A stretch of DNA of 64,000 nt from Klebsiella pneumoniae (GTDB lineage Bacteria; Desulfobacterota; Binatia; UBA12015): assembly GCA_945872365.1 (NCBI GenBank), contig CAMBZJ010000001.1, positions 62,001 through 126,000 on the forward strand. The letters are read 5' to 3'. Within the stretch, counting starts at the first letter, position 1. Each line of letters begins with the position of its first letter. Shown piece by piece: positions 46,701 through 53,332 of the stretch. A model generated the notes under the pieces. The model was not told the DNA's origin and searched no databases. It saw only the letters and a list, made by a program, of their open reading frames with translations. A program made the position numbers and the translations under genes.

Positions 46701-47079
46701 GAACAATCTGTCGAGCGGACTTTTTGCCCCCTGGCGACCAGCGGCGTGGAACGACGACGGCGCAGCCGCAGGCGATGAGTCAGACCTTTACGATGATGTC
46801 TACGCCTTGAGTTGTAGGAGCTGCCATACGGCACATTATCCGTTGTTTGATTCGCCATATTTTCCTTCCCCCTCTCGGCTCTGTGCAGATTCCAACACGG
46901 GCGAAGCCGGCGCCTCACCGTGCCCTCCCGGCACGCCCGGGTGCTACCGGCCGACCATGCCCCACGCCAAGCTGACCTATCTGAATCTGTGGCAAAGTGC
47001 TTTCCCCCAGCTCGATGCCCTGTCGACCCTGGAGACGTGGTACGCGGCGACGGTGAACAACTTCGTGAGTTGTGATTAG
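43723..47079 (+). CDS. large secreted protein with two haem-c-type CxxCH motifs
   Basis: An 1118-residue exported protein (signal peptide ~1-35, ending AAGAVV). Residues ~40-270 hold two Cys-rich helical units (LTCQAMLSKSGEKYLTTIL... and LACQSALDKAVASQVGNSF...). The middle (~290-580) is beta-rich and Ig/bacterial carboxypeptidase-like (WRVTKGDGELQSVDQTTGSS). The C-terminal ~500 residues contain CMTCHGG near residue 881 and CRSCHTAHYP near 1031, each able to bind haem c covalently, with Trp- and Cys-rich surroundings. It may be a periplasmic or outer-surface electron-transfer protein or a degradative oxidase component. Base use is clearly less GC-rich than in the neighbours, suggesting transfer. 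Function unknown. Confidence 0.85.
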   Translation: MKSKTRVLSRLSSLRPLVALSVALVTLGAPLAAGAVVLKSQLTCQAMLSKSGEKYLTTILNVLIKCRKKDASSGTVNACTASSVRSSIDLAVNVFDLKVGKACTPLSEAALTSPRPAGLALVAMDRLPATQRAEYDRLADGLVDLLYGESGDSVPTQTRSTQIITASLACQSALDKAVASQVGNSFKELGTRCHDKEDRGKTVIGTPFRITDACLDFSKVKLDAAAAKLKVGVASICSESAMQELSACAGTPSATRTVSAVASCLLDRARDTVAAALDAGHGQSGPRVAGRVAVRLRGTEASFILADEPMLLVAADGSTTTGQSDVNGRVEFEARPLERYRLCRDRQGSESTYRACASGPIDVVRRAVLFEQKTLKLPLISTEETVFAGVVLRRDGEPCVDSNTHADFAMRGKVSLVTPRGEVVDSEREVAADGSFLLLAPAFGEYVVQAHCGDEAITQSVSASGTTEGATTLELRGTTQNIPLPTVRMTTLGGTPITDPQTISSGQTIVLSAVFATADNYPVSGIEPKFRWRVTKGDGELQSVDQTTGSSNSRVRFKVGDRRVPNQVTVWASDGRGGSKAWIFVIYPILGFTPCALLSLLTDQDDLCKQGYTSTTPDPAGGDDKFLTYKFDNRPLNSENESCLYYNIVDPQCVDLDCDGVVDPGTDPSGKCKRMTLGGWWQKNGFDSSTGLGADVASGWYLNSNDLGFGREMHCRVTSWGGPVAWNLISKDRGFGAEPSFFPNFDTTTAPLSSVLLLDALEPEFKAAGTLKDWQSLFGLFPSTVACYVANYTTDLCFDYPTNHPVNADLAFQGQLEIEANPTVNPARAYGTVAMEFRAVEGFGSLGPITKFFVYGGRVATSKRVGAANLDGCGAKNVPQVCMTCHGGAWSDTSVLDAIVAGIDEGAGVLAGIDASDTAHGDAGFETRKDLLQALTRGQSGFSSFLPFDPKTYQFPAAAGEAAQHDGIRRLNQIVHLTEPSDAIDELIYGWYGNNLSSGLFAPWRPAAWNDDGAAAGDESDLYDDVYALSCRSCHTAHYPLFDSPYFPSPSRLCADSNTGEAGASPCPPGTPGCYRPTMPHAKLTYLNLWQSAFPQLDALSTLETWYAATVNNFVSCD

Positions 47080-47115
47080 AGGCGGCTATAGCGGTAGACC
47101 GGGTCAGGCTCCCGG

Positions 47116-47404
47116 ATGGAACTTTCGATCATCGACGTGGGACCGCTTTGCGGCAAAGGCGGCGTTAGCGAGGCCGCTGCCGCGCATATCGGCAAGGCCT
47201 GTCGAGCGAGTGGCTTTTCCTACGCGGTCGGACACGGCGTGGACGAGGGCTTGCAGACCCGGCTCTTCGAATCGAGTCGGCAGTTTTTTGAGCTTGATGA
47301 AGCGACGAAACTAGCGATCGATATGAAGCACGGTGGCCGGGCCTGGCGGGGCTTCATCCCGCTTGGCCGCGAACTCGCCTCAGGTTTTCCCGACCTCAAG
47401 GAGG
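47116..47404 (+). pseudogene. 2OG-Fe(II) oxygenase (isopenicillin-N-synthase-like), 3'-truncated
   Basis: About 96 codons of the DIOX_N domain: ELSIIDVGPLCGKGG, GKACRASGFSYAVGHGVDEG, LFESSRQFFELDEATKLAID, RAWRGFIPLGRELASGFPDL and KE. In the family this is the non-catalytic N-terminal part; the double-stranded beta-helix with its iron ligands should follow but is cut by the IS30-family element at 47405. The frame runs into the element and stops at 47433. No 3' part of the gene is found beyond the element, so it was lost or moved, not simply interrupted. It starts 36 bp after the CxxCH protein. Confidence 0.82.
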
Positions 47405-47430
47405 GGTGGGCTCAAGGCGTCGGTGCAACG
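47405..47430. repeat. left terminal inverted repeat of the IS30-family element
   Basis: 26 bp, an exact reverse complement of 48594-48619. The transposase stop codon (47412-47414) lies inside it. Confidence 0.92.
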
Positions 47431-48587
47431 TAAGTCGCCATTTTATCAGCCGGCGTGTAGTAGTCCAGCGTCTTGCGCGGGCGCATGTTGAGGCGGCGCG
47501 CGACCGCGTTGAGATTCGCCTGAGTGTAGGTCGAGAGGTCGGTGCCGTCGGGAAAATACTGTCGCAACAGACCGTTCATGTTTTCATTCGAGCCGCGCTG
47601 CCAGGGACTGTGTGGATCGCAGAAGTACACCTTGACGTTCGTAGCTATGGAGAAGGACTTGTGCGCGGCCAGTTCCATCCCACGATCCCAGGTGAGCGAC
47701 GACATTAGCCCCTTCGGGAGCTCGCGTACCCGTCGAGACAGCGCCCGCACAACACTCGTGGTATCCTTGCCACGTAGACGCACCAGCATCACGAAGCGCG
47801 ACTGCCGCTCGACGAGCGTCGCTATGTGAGAGTTGGATTTGCCCGCGAGAAGGTCGCCCTCCCAGTGACCGGGGATGGCACGATCTTCGACACTGGCGGG
47901 GCGCTCGCGGATCGACACGGCGTCGATGATCTGCCCGCGTGCCTGGCCGGCCATGGTCGCATGCTGAGAGCGGCGCATCGTCTTTCGACGTCGGAGGTGC
48001 CGGATGAGAGCTTGCTTGAGTACGCCTCGACTCTGCACGAACAGGCTCAGATAAATCGTCTCGTGCGACACCTGCATGTCCGGATCCTCGGCATAGGTTC
48101 GTTTAAGCCAGCCGGCGATCTGCCCGGGCGACCAGTCGGCTTCCAGCCTCTCCGCCACGCGAGCGCGCAAGGCGGGATGCTGCGCGAGTCGACAGAGCTG
48201 GGGACGCAAGGCGCGGTTCCACGTCTCAGCGTCCGCAACCGCGGCACGATACCAACGGCGACCACCATGCCGACCCACTTCCCGGCTTACCGTGGACGTC
48301 GGTCGACCGAGCCGCGCGGCGATCTGCCTGAATGATACGCCCGTGGCCAGCCCTCGAGAGATCTCCTCTCGCTCGGCGACCGTTAGAGCATGAGACGACC
48401 GGCGTCGAGGCGCTGGTGGGACCCCGCCACGTGCCCGCACCACGTGGAAGATCGCACCGGGAGTACGATCGAGGGCCCGGCCGATTTCACTCAGCGATTC
48501 CCCACGCTTCCATCGTTCCCACATCGCGGCCTTGTCGCTGACGCTCATCCGCGATCTTCGCACGCACTGCATGAGCCCTCCGATCAT
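47412..48587 (-). CDS. IS30-family transposase
   Basis: A 391-residue DDE transposase. The N-terminal helix-turn-helix region includes RGESLSEIGRALDRTPGAIF and a second one, GVSFRQIAARLGRPTSTVSR, as usual for IS30. The catalytic core shows the first Asp in GHWEGDLLAGK, the second in SLTWDRGMELAAH, and the Glu in PWQRGSNENMNGLLRQYFP, followed by GTDLSTY; all three acidic residues are present. The start at 48587 is followed by in-frame Met codons at 48572 and 48548; the last begins right before the first helix-turn-helix. Confidence 0.95.
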   Translation of the reverse strand: MIGGLMQCVRRSRMSVSDKAAMWERWKRGESLSEIGRALDRTPGAIFHVVRARGGVPPAPRRRSSHALTVAEREEISRGLATGVSFRQIAARLGRPTSTVSREVGRHGGRRWYRAAVADAETWNRALRPQLCRLAQHPALRARVAERLEADWSPGQIAGWLKRTYAEDPDMQVSHETIYLSLFVQSRGVLKQALIRHLRRRKTMRRSQHATMAGQARGQIIDAVSIRERPASVEDRAIPGHWEGDLLAGKSNSHIATLVERQSRFVMLVRLRGKDTTSVVRALSRRVRELPKGLMSSLTWDRGMELAAHKSFSIATNVKVYFCDPHSPWQRGSNENMNGLLRQYFPDGTDLSTYTQANLNAVARRLNMRPRKTLDYYTPADKMATYVAPTP

Positions 48588-48593
48588 TTATCG

Positions 48594-48619
48594 CGTTGCA
48601 CCGACGCCTTGAGCCCACC
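48594..48619. repeat. right terminal inverted repeat of the IS30-family element
   Basis: 26 bp, an exact reverse complement of 47405-47430. Immediately outside it, the IS3-type orfA reading frame resumes at 48620. Confidence 0.92.
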
Positions 48620-49284
48620 GCGGCCTTCTTCGCGAAGGAGAGCACGTGAGGTTCGTGTTCATCAACGCGGAGAAGGCGCTGTACCCGGTGCGCGTGCTCT
48701 GTTCGGTGCTGGGCGTGTCGCGCAGCGGCTACTACGCGTGGATCGCGCGGCCGAGGGCAGCGCGCGCGCAGGCTGATCAGCAACTCGTCATCGAGATCGT
48801 GGCGGCGCACCGGCGAAGCCGGGCGACCTAAGGCAGCCCGCGCGTGCACTCGGAGCTGCGCTCGAGAGGCACCCGAGTCGGCCGGAAGCGGCTCGAGCGG
48901 CTGATGTGTGAGCGCGGCATCCGGGCGCGCCGCAAGCGGCGATTCCGGCGCACGACGGACTCAAGACACGCGTACCCGATCGCGCCGAACGTTCTCGGTC
49001 GGAGGTTCGCGGTGAAGTCCGCAAACGCGGTCTGGGTCACCGATGTGACCTCCATCTGGACGGGAGAGGGCTGGACCTTCCTTGCGGTGATGCTCGATCT
49101 GTTCGCACGTCGCGTGGTGGGCTGGGCGGCGAGCGAGACGAACGACACGGCACTCGCGCTCGCCGTTCTCGACAGCGCCCTGCGCGAGAGGAGCCCCGCC
49201 CCTGGGCTCCTCCACCACTCGGATAGAGGCAGTCCCTACGCCAGCCGGGACTACCAGGGCGTGCTCGCGGCTCGCGGTATCGTC
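48620..49284 (+). pseudogene. IS3-family transposase remnant (orfA tail + orfB with nonsense codon, 3'-truncated)
   Basis: The first codons (AAFFAKEST, stop 48647-48649) are the usual end of an IS3-type orfA. orfB begins with GTG at 48646 inside that stop, and reads RVLCSVLGVSRSGYYAWIAR, then stops at TAA (48829-48831) exactly where the family has Tyr in ...AT-Y-GSPRVH. The same frame then continues to GSPRVHSELRSRGTRVGRKR, the rve core WVTDVTSIWTGEGWTF (first Asp), LLHHSDRGSPYAS (second Asp), and ends at GIV, before the Glu-bearing region. Beyond 49284 the sequence is unrelated. It is disabled by a point mutation and a deletion. Confidence 0.88.
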
Positions 49285-49359
49285 GATCGACGGGCAGTAT
49301 CCGCTCCGAGAATGCAGGAATGGCCGGTCCAAGTCCCGCGTCCCCGCGACCACCTAAGT

Positions 49360-49480
49360 CGGGACCAAGTCGAAGTGCTGGAACTCGCCGACGTTCCGCG
49401 CGTGCTTGCGGAGCTCATGGTGCCCTCTGGCCGCTCCGACCGGACGAGGTTCCGAGACCAGATCATCGCCCCGCTGGGAC
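49360..49480 (+). pseudogene. possible winged-helix C-terminus remnant
   Basis: In the frame left open after the IS3 remnant, VPRVLAELMVPSGRSDRTRF and RDQIIAPL resemble the winged helix that ends many Fic-type and RecG-like ATPase proteins (...R--FR---I-PLLEAGLIE). The expected closing strand is lost after a frameshift. No start or domain precedes it. Weak evidence. Confidence 0.3.
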
Positions 49481-49528
49481 ATCGCGGCGGGCGGAAATCC
49501 GACGACGCGCGCTTGCTCTCGGCGCGCG

Positions 49529-51025
49529 TCAGTGGAGCGCCACCGCAAGCCTCGCGCGCTGCACCTCGTCCTCATCGATGGGGAAGCCGTCCTCGTCGAT
49601 GAGCCACGTGCGCCAGCCGCTGGCGTCCTGCTCGACGTGCGCGAGGCGGACGCGTGACCACGGCTCGCCCCACCCCGGCGCGCTGCCGACCACGACCTCG
49701 AGCGGCACGTTCATCGTCAGCGCGGACCGCTTCAGGTCGTGGAGCATCGGCTCGTCGCGGTGGACCCACGGCGCCGGGATGCGCTCGTCGAGGAAGCCCC
49801 AGTAGAGCCGCACCGCGCCGTGGAGGCGGCCGTACTCGTAGAGCGCGTAGAGCGACTTCACGTCGGCTTCGAGCCGGCGACGCAGCTTGGTCTCGTCGCC
49901 CTTGGCCAGGTACTCGGCGAGCTTCTTCTCGTTGCCGAAGGGCTTGCCGATACCGCACGAGCCCTGCACGAGCAGCGCGGTCGTGATCTTCAGCGTGCGC
50001 CCCCGTTGGTTGAGCTTCTTGGTCTTCTGCGGCGGCCCGAGCTCGGCGAGCCGGCGCTCACCCGGATCGAAGCTGAGGGCGCGCAGCAGGCCGCGCACGT
50101 CCATGGCGCCGAGGATGTCGAACGCCTCGAGCCGCGACGGAAGCGACGAGAGCTCGTCGCCGAGGAAGGTCGTGATCTCATGCTCGCCGAGGTCGAGGAG
50201 CGCCACCGCCGCGGGCCGGGCCGTCGGGAACGCGACCAGCAGCGCCCGCGGGAGGCTCGCGAGCTCGGCCCCGTGTGCGGCGCGCTTCTTCTCCCACTCC
50301 GCACGCCGCTGCTCGACCACCGCAGGGTCGGTGCGCATCGCCGTGTGCCGCCGCGCGACGGCGCCCATGTCGCGGACGGCTGACCGCGCCTGCTTCACGG
50401 TCGCGGCTGCGTTTGCGGCGATCGCCCACCGGCCATCCGCGAGCACGTCGACAGCACTGCCGCGCCGCTTGAATTTCGCGGCGTCCTCCTTGAGCCCATG
50501 CCACTTCGTGCGCGCGGCGACGGCCGCCATGACCTCGGCGGGCGTGAGCGGCCCGCCATGGGCGTCGACCACCGCGACCGCCAGGCGCTGGGCCGACCAG
50601 ATGACGAGGCTCGCGTCCTTCCACGCCTCGTCCAGCTCGCTGACGCTGAGCGCCGTATCGGGCTCGGGGCGTGGCGCGGCCTCGACCTCGGTCGCCGGAG
50701 TCCGAGCGACCTTGGGTGGGCGCAGCCCGAGCCGGAACACCCAGAGGTCGAGCTCGTCGTCGTGCGGGTCGAGGTGGTAGAGGTCGCCCTCACGATAGAC
50801 CGGCGGGCGCCCCGGCTTGCAGCGCTGCAGCGAGAGCAGCGCGCGCGAGCGCTCCGCGATGCCGGCCTCCTCGAAGCGGGCGGCCACGTCGGCCAGCGTC
50901 ACCGGCTCGCCGCGCTCAAGCAACGCCACGAGCAGGAGCGCGAACGTATTCGCCTCGCGGTGGCCTGCGACCGCCGCGAGCTTCGGCGGCGAAATGCCGA
51001 GAGTCTGGCACCAGTGGGTGTTCAT
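49529..51025 (-). CDS. uncharacterised protein with winged-helix-like segments
   Basis: A 498-residue soluble protein of no family I recognise. Residues ~25-95 (FALLLVALLERGEPVTLADVA, then PGRPPVYREGDLYHLDPHDD) look like a winged helix with its wing, and ~165-225 (PLTPAEVMAAVAARTKWHGL, then RRGSAVDVLADGRWAIA) like a second one of HARE-HTH type. A charged helical linker (~240-275) leads to a C-terminal half with VQGSCGIGKPFGNEKKLAEY, RLYWGFLDERIPAPWVH and a closing WRTWLIDEDGFPIDEDEV strand. A DNA-binding role is inference. The ATG overlaps the stop of a 30-codon frame upstream (TGATG). Codon use matches the GC-rich host. It lies between the IS3 and IS21 remnants. Confidence 0.75.
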   Translation of the reverse strand: MNTHWCQTLGISPPKLAAVAGHREANTFALLLVALLERGEPVTLADVAARFEEAGIAERSRALLSLQRCKPGRPPVYREGDLYHLDPHDDELDLWVFRLGLRPPKVARTPATEVEAAPRPEPDTALSVSELDEAWKDASLVIWSAQRLAVAVVDAHGGPLTPAEVMAAVAARTKWHGLKEDAAKFKRRGSAVDVLADGRWAIAANAAATVKQARSAVRDMGAVARRHTAMRTDPAVVEQRRAEWEKKRAAHGAELASLPRALLVAFPTARPAAVALLDLGEHEITTFLGDELSSLPSRLEAFDILGAMDVRGLLRALSFDPGERRLAELGPPQKTKKLNQRGRTLKITTALLVQGSCGIGKPFGNEKKLAEYLAKGDETKLRRRLEADVKSLYALYEYGRLHGAVRLYWGFLDERIPAPWVHRDEPMLHDLKRSALTMNVPLEVVVGSAPGWGEPWSRVRLAHVEQDASGWRTWLIDEDGFPIDEDEVQRARLAVALH

Positions 51026-51117
51026 CAGGTGCCGATGCGCCCCGCGTACGTGTGCGCGGTCGCGTTGATGAGCGCGTCGATCGCCGTACGCACGTGTTGG
51101 CCGAGTCGATCGCTCAT
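51025..51117 (-). CDS. possible small upstream ORF (30 codons)
   Basis: ATG at 51117, peptide starting MSDRLGQHVRTAIDALINAT, stop overlapping the ATG of the 498-residue protein (TGATG). The coupling geometry and amphipathic helix make it plausible. No ribosome-binding site or homologue is recognised, and the same frame stays open upstream, so it could be the end of a longer decayed gene. Confidence 0.35.
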   Translation of the reverse strand: MSDRLGQHVRTAIDALINATAHTYAGRIGT

Positions 51118-51366
51118 CGCCGAGCCCCCGCACACGCACGACCCGGTCGCTCCCTGCCAGAGTAGCGTTCCTGGCTGGATCGCCCACGAACTGAGACGAC
51201 CGCGCAGGTCCTTGGGGTCGCACCGTGGAGCCCTTGCTGCAGAGCGCCGATTGCAGCTCGGCGGCGCTGAACTCTCGGCCACCACATGCCGAGTACTGCT
51301 TCTTCCTCTGCTTGATACGTGCGCCGAATCAGCCGATGCAGTTCCTGCGAGATTCGGTCGACAGCT

Positions 51367-51414
51367 GTGGATTCTCAGCAGGATTCCCCCGTGGATTCTC
51401 ACGAGCATTCCCCC
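51367..51414. repeat. 24-bp tandem repeat, probable IS21-family element end
   Basis: Two adjacent 24-bp units (51367-51390, 51391-51414) both begin GTGGATTCTC and end ATTCCCCC, differing at five central positions. On the plus strand the first is preceded by T, giving TGTGGATTC; IS21-family ends carry such multiple internal repeats and a terminal TG/CA. They lie just downstream of the istB remnant (minus strand), where the right end is expected. Confidence 0.65.
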
Positions 51415-51446
51415 CCGGGGCAGCCGCCCCGACCCTGCGTGACGTG

Positions 51447-51942
51447 TTAGTGGTTGATCCGTCTCCTGCTTGGTTTTGTCTTCTGTCCTGACGCCGGCGG
51501 CGTGTCCAGCGATGGCTTCGGGCGCTTGCGGTAGCTTTCACCGTCGATGACCAGGTCGTAGGCGTTCTTGACGAAGCGGTCGCTGGCGGACTGCGTACGC
51601 AGTGGATCGGCGAAAGTCGCGAGCCACTCGTCGGGGCCCCGATTCGCGGTGACGATGATCGATCCCGAGCGGTGCCGCTCGTTGAGGATCTCTTAGGTGT
51701 CGCGGCTGCAGCTCCTGCTCGTAGGTATGGTCGAGGCGGGTGGGCCGGAGCGCCTTGAGCATCTTGTCGGCGGCGACGCACAGCGCGCTCGCACCCCTGC
51801 GGCAGGCGATCCAGCCGAGCGCGTGCGCGAGGAAGGTCTTGCCGACGCCGACGGGGCCGACGATCGCGACGTGGGCGTGCGCGTCGATGAAGCGCAGCGA
51901 CGCGGGCTCGTTCCACAGCGCTCGGTCGTAGGTGATCTTGAA
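51447..51942 (-). pseudogene. istB: istB (IS21-family helper ATPase), internal deletion and frameshift
   Basis: The first part (51942 down to ~51690) reads FKITYDRALWNEPASLRFID, then HVAIVGPVGVGKTFLAHALG with an intact Walker A, and RLDHTYEQELQ. It then loses the Walker B region (~35-40 codons in the family). Sequence resumes in another frame with EILNERHRSGSIIVTANRGP, DEWLATFADPL and YDLVIDGESYRKRPKPSL, stopping at 51447. The N-terminal ~40 residues of IstB are replaced by an AbrB-like segment in the same frame. No istA is present. A non-functional remnant of an IS21-type element. Confidence 0.85.
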
Positions 51943-52101
51943 CTCCGAGACGGCGGGCGGCTCCAGCACTTTCAGAATGACGACGTCGCGATCCGCCACG
52001 ACCACGAACTGGGCACCGGTCTTCAGACCGAGGCGCTCGCGAATGGCTTCGGGGATGACGACCTGCCCTTTCGAGGACAAGGTCGTGGTCGCGGCATCGA
52101 A
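51943..52101 (-). pseudogene. AbrB/MazE-type DNA-binding domain fragment fused to istB remnant
   Basis: About 50 codons: TTTLSSKGQVVIPEAIRERL, then GLKTGAQFVVVADRDVVILK, a complete swapped-hairpin AbrB domain of toxin-antitoxin type. No start codon precedes it at a sensible distance (the frame is open further upstream without a ribosome-binding site), and its 3' end runs straight into the istB remnant. It is most likely the broken antitoxin gene of a former toxin-antitoxin locus hit by the IS21 element. Confidence 0.7.
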
Positions 52102-52104
52102 TAT

Positions 52105-52445
52105 CTTGGGCGCTGACGGATGTTCTGGCCGCCACAATTGCGAGGAGAAGGCCGACCGTCGTTCCGATGTAATGACTCGCCGCGCCCCGTCTGGCGGGGA
52201 GCGATGTTGACGTGAGAGCGTCGCGGTTTCTCTGGACGGAGGGATCGCGATGGGGAACGAGGCAAGGGAAGTTACGGCGGCGCATCGTGGCGCTGGGCCG
52301 TCGGTCACGAGGGGCGCAGATTCCCGAGGCGCTGCGGGCGGAGGTGATCCGCCACGCGACGTCCGCAAGTAAACTCCCGCTTTCGTTCAAGTAGCAGAGT
52401 GCGGGCCTTCCGGGTTGCCCCCAGGTCTTTCCGCGTGGTGATCCG
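52105..52445. other. gene-free stretch with a possible transposase N-terminus scrap
   Basis: No intact gene. On the plus strand, ~52270-52394 encodes KLRRRIVALGRRSRGAQIPE followed by ALRAEVIRHA, resembling the N-terminal region of small IS66-type or HTH transposase helper proteins, then a stop. The remainder shows nothing recognisable. Confidence 0.4.
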
Positions 52446-52835
52446 TCAGACCGGACGAGAGGTCATGGCGAGCCAATCGGCGTAGCCGGCCTCATCGAGT
52501 TCACTGGCGGCCAACGCCAGGGTACGAACGATCGCATCGGCTTCCGTGGCGAGGAATCGTCGCTTGTTCACCTCGAGGAACAGGACGGCCGCCGTGAAGC
52601 CGGTGCGCTTGTTGCCGTCGACGAAGGGGTGGTTCTTCACGATCCCGAACGCGCAGCTGGCGGCCAGTTCGCAGAGTGTTGCGGAGGACTTGTACGCGAA
52701 GAGATTGCCCGGCCGCGCGAGCGCCGATTCGAGCAACCCCAGGTCGCGAACTCCTGCCGAGCCTCCGAACTCCGCGAGCAGACGTTCGTGCACGGCGAGC
52801 ACGACTTCGCGAAGGAGCCACTGCGGCTCCTTCAC
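52446..52835 (-). CDS. doc: Doc-like toxin of a type II toxin-antitoxin system
   Basis: A 129-residue Fic-fold protein of the death-on-curing type. ESALARPGNLFAYK is typical of Doc, and the active-site loop is HPFVDGNKRTGF (His69 to Arg76), matching HPFxxGNKR; the Lys after Asn distinguishes Doc kinases from AMPylating Fic proteins. Doc phosphorylates elongation factor Tu and stops translation. The ATG overlaps the stop of the AbrB-type antitoxin gene upstream (ATGA). The full length and conserved loop suggest it is active. Confidence 0.95.
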   Translation of the reverse strand: MKEPQWLLREVVLAVHERLLAEFGGSAGVRDLGLLESALARPGNLFAYKSSATLCELAASCAFGIVKNHPFVDGNKRTGFTAAVLFLEVNKRRFLATEADAIVRTLALAASELDEAGYADWLAMTSRPV

Positions 52836-53062
52836 TTGGCGAGTTCCCTCAGCGTGTTCCGGTAGCGCCGGATCACGTCCTCGGCCGCCTCCATCTGCCG
52901 GTTGAACTCGGGGCTGGACGGGCTGACGCGCAGGCTGCCGTCGGGGGCCTCGGAGACGCAGACCGTGTCGCCCTCCCCGATCTTGAGGTAGGAGAGCACC
53001 TCCTTGGGGAGGACCACGCCGACCGAGTTCCCGACTTTACGGAGTTTGAGTTCGTGGAGCAT
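52832..53062 (-). CDS. AbrB/MazE-family antitoxin
   Basis: A 76-residue antitoxin. LKLRKVGNSVGVVLPKEVLS, then LKIGEGDTVCVSEAPDG, is the AbrB swapped-hairpin DNA-binding domain; the C-terminal ~30 residues (FNRQMEAAEDVIRRYRNTL) form a helix that would cap the Doc toxin. AbrB-type partners replace Phd in many doc operons. The ATG at 53062 is the only start next to the domain. It probably represses its own promoter; a TATAAC and a palindrome lie 22-43 bp upstream. Confidence 0.92.
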   Translation of the reverse strand: MLHELKLRKVGNSVGVVLPKEVLSYLKIGEGDTVCVSEAPDGSLRVSPSSPEFNRQMEAAEDVIRRYRNTLRELAK

Positions 53063-53083
53063 GAGGCGAACGTACCCACACCT

Positions 53084-53105
53084 GTTATAACTCGCAAGTC
53101 GCGAG
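53084..53105 (-). promoter_or_regulatory. candidate promoter/operator of the doc locus
   Basis: On the minus strand, TATAAC (53089-53084) is a plausible -10 box. Directly upstream is an inverted repeat CTCGC-AAGTC-GCGAG (53091-53105) where a dimeric AbrB-type antitoxin could bind and block RNA polymerase. The -35 is not clear. Nothing else is seen in the 270-bp gap to the Fic gene. Confidence 0.5.
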
Positions 53106-53332
53106 GTGGGCTTGGTTGGCCCCGGGACGGGGACGGGGTTTACAGAGGTCGAGGCCGCCGGGACACGGGTGCCGTGCCTCGACGGCAATCTGCGAATGTC
53201 GGGGAGGTGGGGGGTGGCGTCCAAGGCCACGAAGATATCGCGGCACGCGGAAGGGCCACGAGGCCGAGCCGGCTCATGGGAGGGAAAAGCGCCCCGCGAG
53301 AGCGAATGGGGACATGCCCCGCGACGAATTCT

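Larger units (their letters stand above)
47405..48619. mobile_element. IS30-family insertion sequence, apparently complete
   Basis: A 1215-bp element bounded by perfect 26-bp terminal inverted repeats (47405-47430 and 48594-48619) with one intact transposase gene on the minus strand. The left flank is a truncated oxygenase gene and the right flank is the tail of an IS3-type orfA. No clear target-site duplication is visible, so ends may have rearranged after insertion. The intact gene and perfect ends suggest recent arrival and possible activity. Confidence 0.9.
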
